DNA of 15,910 nt. Source: Gammaproteobacteria bacterium (GTDB taxonomy: Bacteria; Pseudomonadota; Gammaproteobacteria; Pseudomonadales; Pseudohongiellaceae). The translations under genes were made by a program, and so were the position numbers. A model generated the notes under the pieces. The model saw nothing but the letters and a program-made list of their open reading frames with translations. It made no database searches and was not told the origin of the DNA. How positions within the stretch are numbered: position 1 is the first letter of the stretch; each line of letters starts with the position of its first letter. The DNA is taken from positions 15,000-30,909 of the forward strand of contig NYWC01000085.1 of assembly GCA_002684935.1 (NCBI GenBank), given 5' to 3'. Below are positions 1-5,839 of the stretch, piece by piece.

Positions 1-1
1 A

Positions 2-379
2 GAAGAGCACCTAGTACTTGACGCAAGTGAAAAAGGTAAAGCGTCATCAGCGGGTCTAGGAAACATCATCCACCTTGAGAATGATATTGACGCAGAGCAC
101 ATACTCTTACACCTCTACCTAAACCAATCACGCTTGAAGTTCTATAAGCCAGAGATAAGGAAACTTCTAACAACCATTTACCAATACGGTGCGCTTAATT
201 TAATGAGTGATGGAATTGATTTTAGGAATAGATGCTACTTGAAACCATTAAAAGAAGTTGAGTTTGATAGAGATAAATTAGCAAAGGAAATTAAGAAGCA
301 GATAAACGAATGCCGTAAAAAAGAACTAATCAGCATTGAACCACTAACAAGAACATTACCAATTGCTTATAACAAATAA
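2..379 (+). CDS. csb1: Csb1 (Cas7 of type I-G CRISPR-Cas), C-terminal part
   Basis: The reading frame is open from the left edge, so the start lies outside the window and only about 125 C-terminal residues are seen. Csb1 (GSU0053 family) is the Cas7-type backbone subunit of the type I-G (formerly I-U) Cascade complex and coats the crRNA. What I see is a GLGNI motif near the left edge, an LKFYKPEIRKLL segment at the place where the family has its LRRLRF block, and GIDFRNRCYLKP matching the family's LRSRCDLVP motif. A helical stretch and an acidic-to-basic C-terminal tail follow. The stop codon is immediately followed by the start of csb2 (TAAATG), so the two are probably translationally coupled. 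The csb1-csb2 order is that of Geobacter GSU0053-GSU0054. The call rests on motifs plus the very convincing neighbour. Confidence 0.8.
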   Translation, partial: EEHLVLDASEKGKASSAGLGNIIHLENDIDAEHILLHLYLNQSRLKFYKPEIRKLLTTIYQYGALNLMSDGIDFRNRCYLKPLKEVEFDRDKLAKEIKKQINECRKKELISIEPLTRTLPIAYNK

Positions 380-1786
380 ATGGTTACTATTGAAATAAAA
401 CTAACAACCGAAGCTTTTGGTGGATGCCCTTGGAGTTCTGCGGGTAATGAAGGAAAGACAGAAGTAATTCCAAGCCCCGTAAGGATAATCCGCTCATTAT
501 TATCTGCTTTTTACCAACAGTCGTATATCAACACAAATGAATTTAATTGTTTAACGCCAGAACAAGCAGAAGTAATCACAAAACTTGCTGCTATTGAACC
601 GTCATACTACATCCCACAGTATTCCCATTCAGGTGTAATTACTTATCACCCAGATTACGCAACTAGTCTTCGCAATATTGTTGTAGAAGGAAAGGAAAGC
701 CAATCATCCTCAAGGATCAACTTTGATCCACAAATTAATTTCAGCAAAAACGACAGCAGTATTTTTGTGTTCTATAAGACCACTCTCACTGCCCCCCAGA
801 AGGACTTATTGGCAAATGCGCTCCAATACCTCACCTACCTAGGCAGAAGCGAGTATGGAGCCCACTGGAAGCTACTGGTCAGGGGCACAAAGACCAAGCC
901 AAACTGTTTTAAGAATGATTGGGGGGAAGTTGTAGAAACGGTCAATAAGGACTGTGAAAACTTGGTGGAACTGCTCTCTAAATCACCAGAGCAGCTCAAA
1001 GAAGATGGATACAGGATGCCCCCTTTCCTCTCAATGGGCTTCTATGCGCTAAATGCCGTGCGTGATGCAAAGGCAAAACAATCCACCAGCTCTCACGGGC
1101 AGATTGCTTATCTACAGATTGACCCAAACAGCAAGCTACACCGAAGCAATATAACTCGTCTTACAAATGTGCTTCACAAATATTTGGTAAAGGCAACAGA
1201 GCACAATCAAGCCATTGGTTATGGAGATGATTTTGATAAAGACGATAAGCTTTATTATCTTGTGGATATTAATAATGATGATTTCATTACGGGTATTAGA
1301 ATTACTTGTAAGAATCCAATTGAAGACAGCATCCACTACGCAATTAAAAATCTCAATCACTTAATAGTGAATGATGAGAAGATTGCTACACGCTGCTTGG
1401 GTGTAGTGAAGCGACATCCAAACAAGTCAAATAGATATAAGAGCATTGAGTTCGCTGTTCCCCATTTGGAAGTTAGAAATAATCAACTCAAAAGAACAGC
1501 GGAAGGCATCTTTATTAAGAATACTATTCAGCAAGCCTATGGTGTGAATGAATGTATTAACCATGAAAAGAAAGGCATATTCCTAGAAGCACTTATATCT
1601 GATGAGTTTGGCTCTATTAGGTGTAAAGCAACGGAACTTGGTAAATCAATTATTCCATTACGAGGCAATAGAAACGCAGCCTCATCTCAATGTTTCTCTG
1701 TTATAATAGAACTTGATAACGAGGTTGATTTGATATCCATTGGTGCCCATTGTTTCTTTGGATTGGGTGAACTAGAACCTTTCTAA
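380..1786 (+). CDS. csb2: Csb2 (Cas5-Cas6 fusion, GSU0054 family) of type I-G CRISPR-Cas
   Basis: This is a complete 468-residue protein. Csb2 combines Cas5-like (crRNA 5' handle) and Cas6-like (crRNA processing) RAMP functions in type I-G systems. The N-terminus has the family signature: FGGCPWSSAGNEG at residues 13-25 followed by IPSPVRIIRSLLSAFY, against YHATPW...NEG.VEWPPSPWRLLRAL in the family. EPSYYIPQYSHSG parallels the PPVYRLPPA.GHTRHY block. YLTYLGRSEYGAHW, near residue 155, parallels YLGRAESW. The C-terminus ISIGAHCFFGLGELEPF is the glycine-rich RAMP loop (GRGRHFGLGLF type). The start codon directly abuts the csb1 stop. By hand count, about 781-1150 is near 50% GC while 1200-1320 is near 28%, which suggests an intragenic mosaic. 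No cas4-1 or cas2 follows; any cas8 (csx17) and cas3 would lie left of the window. No catalytic residue could be assigned by eye. Confidence 0.88.
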   Translation: MVTIEIKLTTEAFGGCPWSSAGNEGKTEVIPSPVRIIRSLLSAFYQQSYINTNEFNCLTPEQAEVITKLAAIEPSYYIPQYSHSGVITYHPDYATSLRNIVVEGKESQSSSRINFDPQINFSKNDSSIFVFYKTTLTAPQKDLLANALQYLTYLGRSEYGAHWKLLVRGTKTKPNCFKNDWGEVVETVNKDCENLVELLSKSPEQLKEDGYRMPPFLSMGFYALNAVRDAKAKQSTSSHGQIAYLQIDPNSKLHRSNITRLTNVLHKYLVKATEHNQAIGYGDDFDKDDKLYYLVDINNDDFITGIRITCKNPIEDSIHYAIKNLNHLIVNDEKIATRCLGVVKRHPNKSNRYKSIEFAVPHLEVRNNQLKRTAEGIFIKNTIQQAYGVNECINHEKKGIFLEALISDEFGSIRCKATELGKSIIPLRGNRNAASSQCFSVIIELDNEVDLISIGAHCFFGLGELEPF

Positions 1787-1798
1787 CCAAAATAGAAG
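1781..1798. repeat. 18-nt direct repeat, copy 1 (csb2 3' end)
   Basis: TTCTAACCAAAATAGAAG starts at the last sense codon of csb2, includes its TAA stop, and recurs identically at 11545-11562. The TTCT/AGAA ends can form a short hairpin around the AACCAAAAT core. A 14-nt core copy lies at 2179-2192. All three sit at gene 3' ends. Confidence 0.75.
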
Positions 1799-1838
1799 CC
1801 AATACCAAAGGGATATATAAAGGGAATATTATTTAATT

Positions 1839-2189
1839 ATGATTGCTGCCTCCAAAGTCAATGAATATATCAAATCATTCAACGAAGAGGTTGTTGGTGA
1901 TGGATTAACGAGGAAAGTAGTTAAGACGCTTAACCTCGGCAAAATCTACTTACACCCAACAGATCCTAGATTTGGTTGCGATGAAGAACGAGTTTTATAT
2001 TCGTTCAGAAGACCTATGGGATACGACGGCACAGGCACTAGAGCTGCTGGTGTTGATTATGGTAAACCAAAGAAACTCAACGGTCATATCGGAAAGAAAG
2101 GAGTCTTGTGGATTTCAATAGAAACTTACAAGAAAGTAAAAAAAGAAACATTCATTAATGAAATACTCCCATCATCACAACCAAAATAG
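1839..2189 (+). CDS. Unrecognised 116-residue protein
   Basis: I do not recognise this protein. It is a compact, mixed-charge, soluble protein with no signal peptide or membrane segment. The middle has a glycine/aspartate-rich stretch (MGYDGTGTRAAGVDYG) followed by KKLNGHIGKKGVLWISI, which reads like beta strands with a loop. The C-terminal tail is basic and then proline/serine-rich. The ATG follows an AT-rich leader containing AAAGGG. It lies 52 bp after csb2 and is bracketed by two copies of the repeated gene-end sequence (1781-1798 and 2179-2192), so it may have been inserted as a one-gene cassette. Nothing ties it to CRISPR function apart from position. Confidence 0.6.
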   Translation: MIAASKVNEYIKSFNEEVVGDGLTRKVVKTLNLGKIYLHPTDPRFGCDEERVLYSFRRPMGYDGTGTRAAGVDYGKPKKLNGHIGKKGVLWISIETYKKVKKETFINEILPSSQPK

Positions 2190-2192
2190 AAG
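2179..2192. repeat. 14-nt core copy of the gene-end repeat (copy 2)
   Basis: AACCAAAATAGAAG is identical to the core of the 18-nt repeats at 1781 and 11545. Here the TAG inside the repeat is the stop codon of the 1839-2189 gene, whereas in the other two copies the stop is the TAA just upstream. The flanking TTCT is absent. Confidence 0.7.
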
Positions 2193-2205
2193 CAATTAGG
2201 TTTCT

Positions 2206-2213
2206 AATAAATA
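2206..2213 (+). promoter_or_regulatory. Late-type phage promoter element AATAAATA
   Basis: AATAAATA matches the NATAAATA late-promoter consensus known for T4-like cyanophages and lies 33 nt before the start codon of the 2247-2627 gene. No -35 element is needed for this promoter class. The motif is short and AT-rich, so a single occurrence is weak evidence. The repeated placement ahead of genes across the window is the support. Confidence 0.4.
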
Positions 2214-2246
2214 AAGGTATAGACAGCATTTTCACCAAGCAAAAAA

Positions 2247-2627
2247 ATGGAAAAGGAACTGGTTGTAGGAACATTTATAGACATTACTAAGAATAAAACA
2301 TCTTCTCTAAACGGAAGTGAAGTTGTGTTTGTTCTCACAGTAGAGGACTTTAGTGTATTTGTAGAAAAAACTCGCAAAAGCAACTATCAAGATCTTGCCA
2401 TACTAGCGAGGTACAAATGTGATGAGAATTTTGCTAATGAATATATTAGCACTATAAAGAGATGCAAAGCACCTCATAACGACAAATGGTACTACAAGAC
2501 TAATCTAAGTGAATCTATTGACAGACTAGAGAAAATATCTAAGCACGAAGCGAAGCTATATAAAAGCAAAAAAGATCCAAAGTTCAAACATTACGAACAA
2601 ATGAAATTCAAAACACACCAATCTTAG
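2247..2627 (+). CDS. Unrecognised 126-residue basic protein
   Basis: I do not recognise this protein. The N-terminal half looks like alternating strands (ELVVGTFIDITKN, SEVVFVLTVEDFSVFV). The C-terminal half is helical and strongly lysine-rich (SKHEAKLYKSKKDPKFKHYEQMKFK), which could suit nucleic-acid contact, though this is inference. It has no signal peptide or membrane segment. An AATAAATA late-type promoter lies just upstream, and the next gene starts 5 nt after its stop, so the two are probably co-transcribed. The start is preceded by an A-rich stretch rather than a clear Shine-Dalgarno sequence. Confidence 0.6.
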   Translation: MEKELVVGTFIDITKNKTSSLNGSEVVFVLTVEDFSVFVEKTRKSNYQDLAILARYKCDENFANEYISTIKRCKAPHNDKWYYKTNLSESIDRLEKISKHEAKLYKSKKDPKFKHYEQMKFKTHQS

Positions 2628-2632
2628 AAAAA

Positions 2633-3295
2633 ATGACTAAATCTTATTATTGCCATATTACAAGTTGGATCAACTCTGAAAATAAGACGTACTTCTACCA
2701 AAAGAAGCCTGTTTCACTAATAAAATATTTTGAAAATATTGATCAAATATTTGAAAATTTTCTAAGAGGAGAGACTTCTGATGGATACTCACCTAAATCA
2801 GAGCGACTGTACAAGGTAAGTGAAGATGTGTTGAAAAAATTTCAACAACGTGTATTTCATTATGAGATTGATTCTTCTAAAACATACGACTTAGACGAAG
2901 TACTATCACTAGCCGATCAGGTATTGGTTGGGTACAATACTGAAATGAGATACCGTAGATCAATCTACTTCTGCGAAGAAATCATGGCTGGGATTGCTAA
3001 AGCAGAAGAATTCAAAATAGAACTAAAAGAATACCTCCAACTTATAGAAAGCAACAAAGAAGACTGCCTAGCATTAATTAATGAAAATGCTCCTGAGGAT
3101 TTCGGCATCTTTGAGCTTGGTGGAGTTCAGAGTATTTTAAGAAAGACTCAAAAAACTATGGAACTGTGTAAGGGAAAACTAGCAAAATTGGTAGAACAAA
3201 AAGAGGAGATTTTATATAAAAAAGCATACAACCTAGAAGCTACATTGGCAAGAGCAGGATATAAAGCTCCGATCCTAAAGTTTTCAATCGATTGA
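2633..3295 (+). CDS. Unrecognised 220-residue protein with coiled-coil tendency
   Basis: I do not recognise this protein. The N-terminus (residues 1-50) is aromatic-rich and looks folded. From about residue 75 onward the sequence is largely helical with charged heptad-like stretches (KAEEFKIELKEYLQLIESNKEDCLALI; LRKTQKTMELCKGKLAKLVEQKEEI), consistent with a coiled coil or helical bundle. It begins 5 nt after the preceding gene. Its last 12 nt overlap the 3' end of the convergent XRE repressor gene (3284-3607). There is no membrane segment. The composition is AT-rich like the flanking phage genes and unlike the higher-GC cassette that starts immediately after it. Confidence 0.65.
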   Translation: MTKSYYCHITSWINSENKTYFYQKKPVSLIKYFENIDQIFENFLRGETSDGYSPKSERLYKVSEDVLKKFQQRVFHYEIDSSKTYDLDEVLSLADQVLVGYNTEMRYRRSIYFCEEIMAGIAKAEEFKIELKEYLQLIESNKEDCLALINENAPEDFGIFELGGVQSILRKTQKTMELCKGKLAKLVEQKEEILYKKAYNLEATLARAGYKAPILKFSID

Positions 3296-3607
3296 AGATT
3301 TTTTGTCTATTGAATCCAAATAAACACCTTCAACCAACTCAGTGGTCATAAGGTCGCTGACTTCACACTCAAGGACGCTACAGAGACGAGTAGCAAGGTC
3401 CAACGAAAGAGCTTGCGCTGCCTTTGGATCATTTTCTTCCCTGAACAATCTATGAATCGTCGTTGGTGATGTCCCTGTCTTCCTAGCAACCTCATTGATG
3501 CTCCACGGTGGCAGACCCTTAAAGGACCGCTGGAGATTGAAGTAGGCAAGACAAGTATTCACAGTCAGCTTGACCTTCTTTAGAGGGATACGCTCTAATT
3601 CCTCCAT
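3284..3607 (-). CDS. XRE/Cro-C1 family helix-turn-helix repressor
   Basis: This 107-residue protein has a single Cro/C1-type DNA-binding domain at about residues 33-90. The sequence WSINEVARKTGTSPTTIHRLF gives helices 2 and 3, and LSLDLATRLCSVLECEVSDLM is the characteristic helix 4-5 region of the HTH_26/XRE group. The C-terminal tail is short and shows no protease or ligand domain, so a small dimeric repressor is likely. It is transcribed divergently from the 3700 gene and the annealing protein. The 92-bp gap holds dyad symmetries (3638-3688) suited to autoregulation. Base composition is higher in GC than the upstream phage genes. The ATG at 3605-3607 has no clear Shine-Dalgarno. It probably acts as the switch for the recombination cassette, by analogy with lysogeny modules. 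Confidence 0.82.
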   Translation of the reverse strand: MEELERIPLKKVKLTVNTCLAYFNLQRSFKGLPPWSINEVARKTGTSPTTIHRLFREENDPKAAQALSLDLATRLCSVLECEVSDLMTTELVEGVYLDSIDKKSSID

Positions 3608-3637
3608 GCCACATATGTATCATTAGGCACAACATAC

Positions 3638-3688
3638 CAGTTGCTTGACGAAAACGCAAGCGGCTGCTACGAATCTTATAAGCAACTG
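3638..3688. promoter_or_regulatory. Divergent control region with nested dyads, candidate repressor operator
   Basis: Between the divergent repressor and the 3700 gene lies a perfect 9-bp inverted repeat, CAGTTGCTT (3638-3646) and AAGCAACTG (3680-3688). A second, tighter dyad GCTTGaCG-AAAA-CGcAAGC lies at 3643-3661. TTGACG at 3645-3650 followed 17 bp later by TACGAA is a possible sigma70 promoter for the rightward genes, overlapped by the tight dyad. Repressor binding here would block it. The sites are seen directly; their role is inferred. Confidence 0.45.
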
Positions 3689-3699
3689 AAGCATGTCAA

Positions 3700-4056
3700 A
3701 TGAATAAGCAAGAAGTCTATGCAGCTGTTATGGAGCGATATCCAGACAGAGAGGAAAGTGCTATTGAGACTATGAGCATTGACGAACTAGCTGAATACAG
3801 ACAAACAGTCTCACGGAAATTAAAAAAACTTGAAGATGAAAGGAAGCTTATTGACGAAACGATAATGGAGAGCTTGTCCGAGGTAGAACTAAAGCACGGC
3901 ATAATTCTCAAATCAGGTTCCTGCCTAAAAATGCGAAGCAGAACTAGTTACAAATATCCAGAAGCATTAGACAAAGAAATCAAGAGCCTGCGGCAGATTT
4001 CAAGGGATATGGGCGAAGGATATAGCGAAACGACAACCTATCTGGTTCTAGTATGA
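3700..4056 (+). CDS. Coiled-coil protein upstream of the annealing protein gene
   Basis: I do not recognise this 118-residue protein. Residues 25-62 (MSIDELAEYRQTVSRKLKKLEDERKLIDETIMESL) form a strongly charged helix with coiled-coil character. The C-terminal half (ILKSGSCLKMRSRTSYKYPEALDKEIKSLRQISRDMGEGYSETTTYLVLV) looks like a small alpha/beta domain. The helical-spacer-plus-basic-domain layout recalls small recombination-accessory proteins (Gp157/Gam-like) found next to annealing proteins in temperate phages, but I cannot claim membership. It is first in the rightward operon controlled by the divergent repressor and is followed 51 bp later by the Rad52-like gene. Confidence 0.65.
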   Translation: MNKQEVYAAVMERYPDREESAIETMSIDELAEYRQTVSRKLKKLEDERKLIDETIMESLSEVELKHGIILKSGSCLKMRSRTSYKYPEALDKEIKSLRQISRDMGEGYSETTTYLVLV

Positions 4057-4057
4057 G

Positions 4058-4086
4058 TTGACTTACTCCATGCTTTCTGATAGCAT
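4058..4086 (+). promoter_or_regulatory. Candidate sigma70 promoter of the annealing protein gene
   Basis: TTGACT (4058-4063), a 17-bp spacer and TAGCAT (4081-4086) give a plausible -35/-10 pair immediately after the stop of the 3700 gene, with a start site near 4093. A GAGG Shine-Dalgarno-like sequence at 4098-4101 precedes the ATG at 4108. Host RNA polymerase would recognise this, unlike the late-type elements elsewhere. Confidence 0.45.
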
Positions 4087-4107
4087 AGTTGCATCACGAG
4101 GCACTCG

Positions 4108-4566
4108 ATGACCTTCACGCAAACAAAGCACTCACCACCAAAGGCTCCATCAGCTCTTACTGCGCCATCAGCCCCCTCTGTAGCCCCCCTGAAGAGCGCT
4201 GCTGAAACATTGCTGGCGTTGTCCCAACCTGTTGATAAGAGGCACTACAAGACGATTCAGAAGGGACATGGAGAGAAGGCAATTTCCCTGGAATTTATCC
4301 CGTGGGCGGTTATATGTAAGTGCCTTCACTCACGAAGCCCCCAGTGGTCTTTTGAAATAACTGAAACCAAGGAACTTGCTGGGAGCGTCGTAGTTGTAGG
4401 CAGATTGACTATTCCAACATCAGACGGGCTCCTCAACTTCTCTGGAGTTGCCTCAGAAAGATTGGATAGTGGCTCTATGGCTCCACCAGTAGAAAGCGCG
4501 GCTTCAAGCTGCTTACGAAGGTGCGCAGCATTGGCTGGATTGGGGCTTGATCTTTATCTCAACTAA
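4108..4566 (+). CDS. Rad52/Sak-like single-strand annealing recombinase
   Basis: This is a 152-residue protein. Residues 1-35 are a Pro/Ala/Ser-rich tail. Residues 45-152 match the layout of phage single-strand annealing proteins of the Rad52/Sak superfamily: a short N-terminal strand region, a helix with PWAVICKCLHSRSPQWSFEI (the RLN...GWSFEI element), strands AGSVVVVGRLTI and LLNFSGVASER, and finally ESAASSCLRRCAALAGLGLDLYLN. This last segment is the hallmark AESDALKRAA..FGLGLYLY helix. Such proteins anneal complementary single strands during phage recombination, usually with a 5'-3' exonuclease; the PD-(D/E)XK nuclease at 13586-14266 could supply this. It has its own likely sigma70 promoter and Shine-Dalgarno and is composed like a host-type cassette. 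The last 8 nt overlap the convergent HNH gene. It ends directly after the hallmark helix, so it is a minimal family member. Confidence 0.75.
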   Translation: MTFTQTKHSPPKAPSALTAPSAPSVAPLKSAAETLLALSQPVDKRHYKTIQKGHGEKAISLEFIPWAVICKCLHSRSPQWSFEITETKELAGSVVVVGRLTIPTSDGLLNFSGVASERLDSGSMAPPVESAASSCLRRCAALAGLGLDLYLN

Positions 4567-5137
4567 TGACCGAGAAACGATTTCTGCTCCTTCCCTTTTC
4601 TCTCATATCATTCATATTATCTGCGTGGGTGCCAACAAAGAGATTATCCGAATAGTTGATTTCAGGATATGAGAGGTATTCTTTCTTATGACAAATATGA
4701 AGACCTTTTCGGTAACCATTGAGAAACAAACGCCCAACCAACTTATGAATTGTCTGCGGCGTGTATTTGCCATTGATCTTCATATTGACAGTCCAATAGT
4801 AATTTTTTGCTGGCGTTGGGGTTAACCACCTGTAAAGGCTCGGACTCCATATCCTTCCTTTACTAGTAACAAAGTAACCATAAAACTCCTTCACACACTC
4901 GTCATCTTCTAGATCAAAAATGAACTCAAACCTCCAATGCGTTCTCATCAAAGTGGTAAGAGTGAAATGCTTTTTCTTTCCATCCTTGAACAACTTGATA
5001 CTTATACATTCACCAGATGTATCAAGCTTCAACAACTTACTTCGCTTACCGTTGTGATGAAAAATATTTCCTTTATTACTTATGGAGTATTTCCCTTCAA
5101 ACCCCTTCACGGGTTTCCATTCTTCTTTAATATTCAT
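4559..5137 (-). CDS. NUMOD4-HNH homing endonuclease
   Basis: This is a 192-residue endonuclease from the ATG at 5135-5137. Residues 5-30 (EEWKPVKGFEGKYSISNKGNIF) are a NUMOD4 DNA-binding motif. A second NUMOD-like repeat is at 82-125 (KEFYGYFVTSKGRIWSP...). Residues 131-185 form the HNH domain, with H131, H150, the NLFVGTHADNMNDMREKGR motif and its invariant NL and H-x-x-N. Such free-standing enzymes nick or cut DNA and promote their own spread among phages. An upstream in-frame ATG (5177-5179) would place the start above a CTAAATA promoter (5161-5167) that lies 23 nt from the chosen ATG, so I prefer the shorter form. A candidate antisense RNA (5181-5241) lies just upstream; its loop pairs with this gene's leader. 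The 3' end overlaps the annealing protein gene by 8 nt. Confidence 0.85.
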   Translation of the reverse strand: MNIKEEWKPVKGFEGKYSISNKGNIFHHNGKRSKLLKLDTSGECISIKLFKDGKKKHFTLTTLMRTHWRFEFIFDLEDDECVKEFYGYFVTSKGRIWSPSLYRWLTPTPAKNYYWTVNMKINGKYTPQTIHKLVGRLFLNGYRKGLHICHKKEYLSYPEINYSDNLFVGTHADNMNDMREKGRSRNRFSVIS

Positions 5138-5160
5138 CTTATTGACAATGTGGTATGACT

Positions 5161-5167
5161 TATTTAG
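5161..5167 (-). promoter_or_regulatory. CTAAATA late-type promoter of the NUMOD4-HNH gene
   Basis: On the minus strand CTAAATA precedes a predicted transcription start near 5155, so the mRNA would begin at or next to UACCACAUUGUC, the segment complementary to the small RNA. The ATG is 23 nt downstream of the element. The same element-to-ATG spacing recurs at 14857-14863. Confidence 0.5.
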
Positions 5168-5180
5168 ACAACCAAACATC

Positions 5181-5241
5181 AAAAAAGAGGCACATAAAGC
5201 GCCTCTTCCTTCACTCAGAAGTTACCACACTGTCTAAGATG
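5181..5241 (-). ncRNA. Candidate antisense small RNA 1 (HNH-linked)
   Basis: This is a self-contained minus-strand unit of about 60 nt. It has a GCTAAATA promoter (5246-5253), a start near 5241 (CATCT) and a first hairpin with stem CTTAGA (5233-5238)/TCTGAG (5214-5219) around a 13-nt loop. A terminator follows: GAGGC/GCCTC within AAGAGGC...GCCTCTT, ending in a T6 run at 5181-5186. No ORF fits. The segment GACAGTGTGGTA (5223-5234) pairs with UACCACAUUGUC in the leader of the downstream HNH mRNA (5144-5155). That is 12 consecutive pairs including one G-U, and it stops 6 nt before the start codon. It shares GCTAAATA, CATCT and GTAACT with the RNA at 7975-8030. Existence and function are inferred. 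Confidence 0.55.
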
Positions 5242-5245
5242 AAAC

Positions 5246-5253
5246 TATTTAGC
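5246..5253 (-). promoter_or_regulatory. GCTAAATA promoter of small RNA 1
   Basis: Minus-strand GCTAAATA is followed after 4 nt by CATCT, as at 7964-7979 on the plus strand, where the spacing is 3 nt. It is oriented away from the 5304 gene and towards the small RNA and terminator. Confidence 0.45.
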
Positions 5254-5303
5254 CAACCCACATCAATCTATTTTTCATACATAAGGAGTATCAAGACAAC
5301 AAC

Positions 5304-5552
5304 ATGAATAAAAGAAGCTTGGCGCTTTCTATAAGCGAAATGAGATATCACTTATTCCAAAGAGTGGAAGATCTCGCAGAAGAAAATGAAATGGCTCACG
5401 CTCACGCAGTAGCTCAAGAATGGATCCTCAAAGATAACGAAGGAATTTCATTTAATCCAGACAATGATGAGGATTACGTATGGATGTACGCACCGCGTAA
5501 TAAAAAAGTAACGGACAAAAAGTATCGCAAATTCACGGATCTTGATTTTTAA
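5304..5552 (+). CDS. Unrecognised 82-residue acidic protein
   Basis: I do not recognise this small soluble protein. Residues 8-45 are helical (SISEMRYHLFQRVEDLAEENEMAHAHAVAQEWIL). A D/N/E-rich loop follows (NPDNDEDYVWMYAP), and the tail is basic then acidic. It has no membrane segment or signal peptide. The AAGGAG at 5282-5287 is too far upstream (16 nt) to be a normal Shine-Dalgarno. The next gene starts 1 nt after its stop (TAAAATG), so the pair is probably translationally coupled. Confidence 0.6.
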   Translation: MNKRSLALSISEMRYHLFQRVEDLAEENEMAHAHAVAQEWILKDNEGISFNPDNDEDYVWMYAPRNKKVTDKKYRKFTDLDF

Positions 5553-5553
5553 A

Positions 5554-5832
5554 ATGAAATTCAAAGCACTATTAGTAGCAGCACTATTGGCGGTTTCTCC
5601 TGGTGTTGCCTATGCCCACCACGAAGATCATCAAAGCGAGTCAAGTGCTGTTGGCACAGTATTGGGTCTAGCACTCATTGGGACAGATATCTACTTGGGC
5701 ACTAGGGACTACAGCCACCATCAAAGTGATCATCATCGTCGTCACAGACGAGCAAGAGTGATTGATGAATACCGATATCGCGGAGATACATACAAAGTAT
5801 GTCGCAGAGGCAAGCAAGTATTTTATTGTTAA
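5554..5832 (+). CDS. Secreted or periplasmic His-rich small protein
   Basis: This is a 92-residue protein from the ATG at 5554; a TTG 12 nt upstream in frame is less likely. Residues 1-21 (MKFKALLVAALLAVSPGVAYA) form a textbook Sec signal peptide with an A-x-A cleavage site, giving a mature start at HHEDH. The mature part has a hydrophobic stretch, AVGTVLGLALIGTDIYLG, which could anchor it. A histidine/arginine cluster follows (SHHQSDHHRRHRRAR), then a C-terminal domain with two cysteines (YKVCRRGKQVFYC) that could form a disulfide outside the cytoplasm. The His cluster could bind metal. Its role is unknown. Start and upstream stop almost touch, indicating coupling to the 5304 gene. Confidence 0.7.
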   Translation: MKFKALLVAALLAVSPGVAYAHHEDHQSESSAVGTVLGLALIGTDIYLGTRDYSHHQSDHHRRHRRARVIDEYRYRGDTYKVCRRGKQVFYC

Positions 5833-5839
5833 TTAAATT

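Noticed and set aside
1136..1360. Minus-strand 74-residue frame inside csb2
   Set aside because: It lies entirely within the well-supported csb2 frame and has no promoter, Shine-Dalgarno or recognisable domain. The hydrophobic residues come from reading AT-rich codons backwards.
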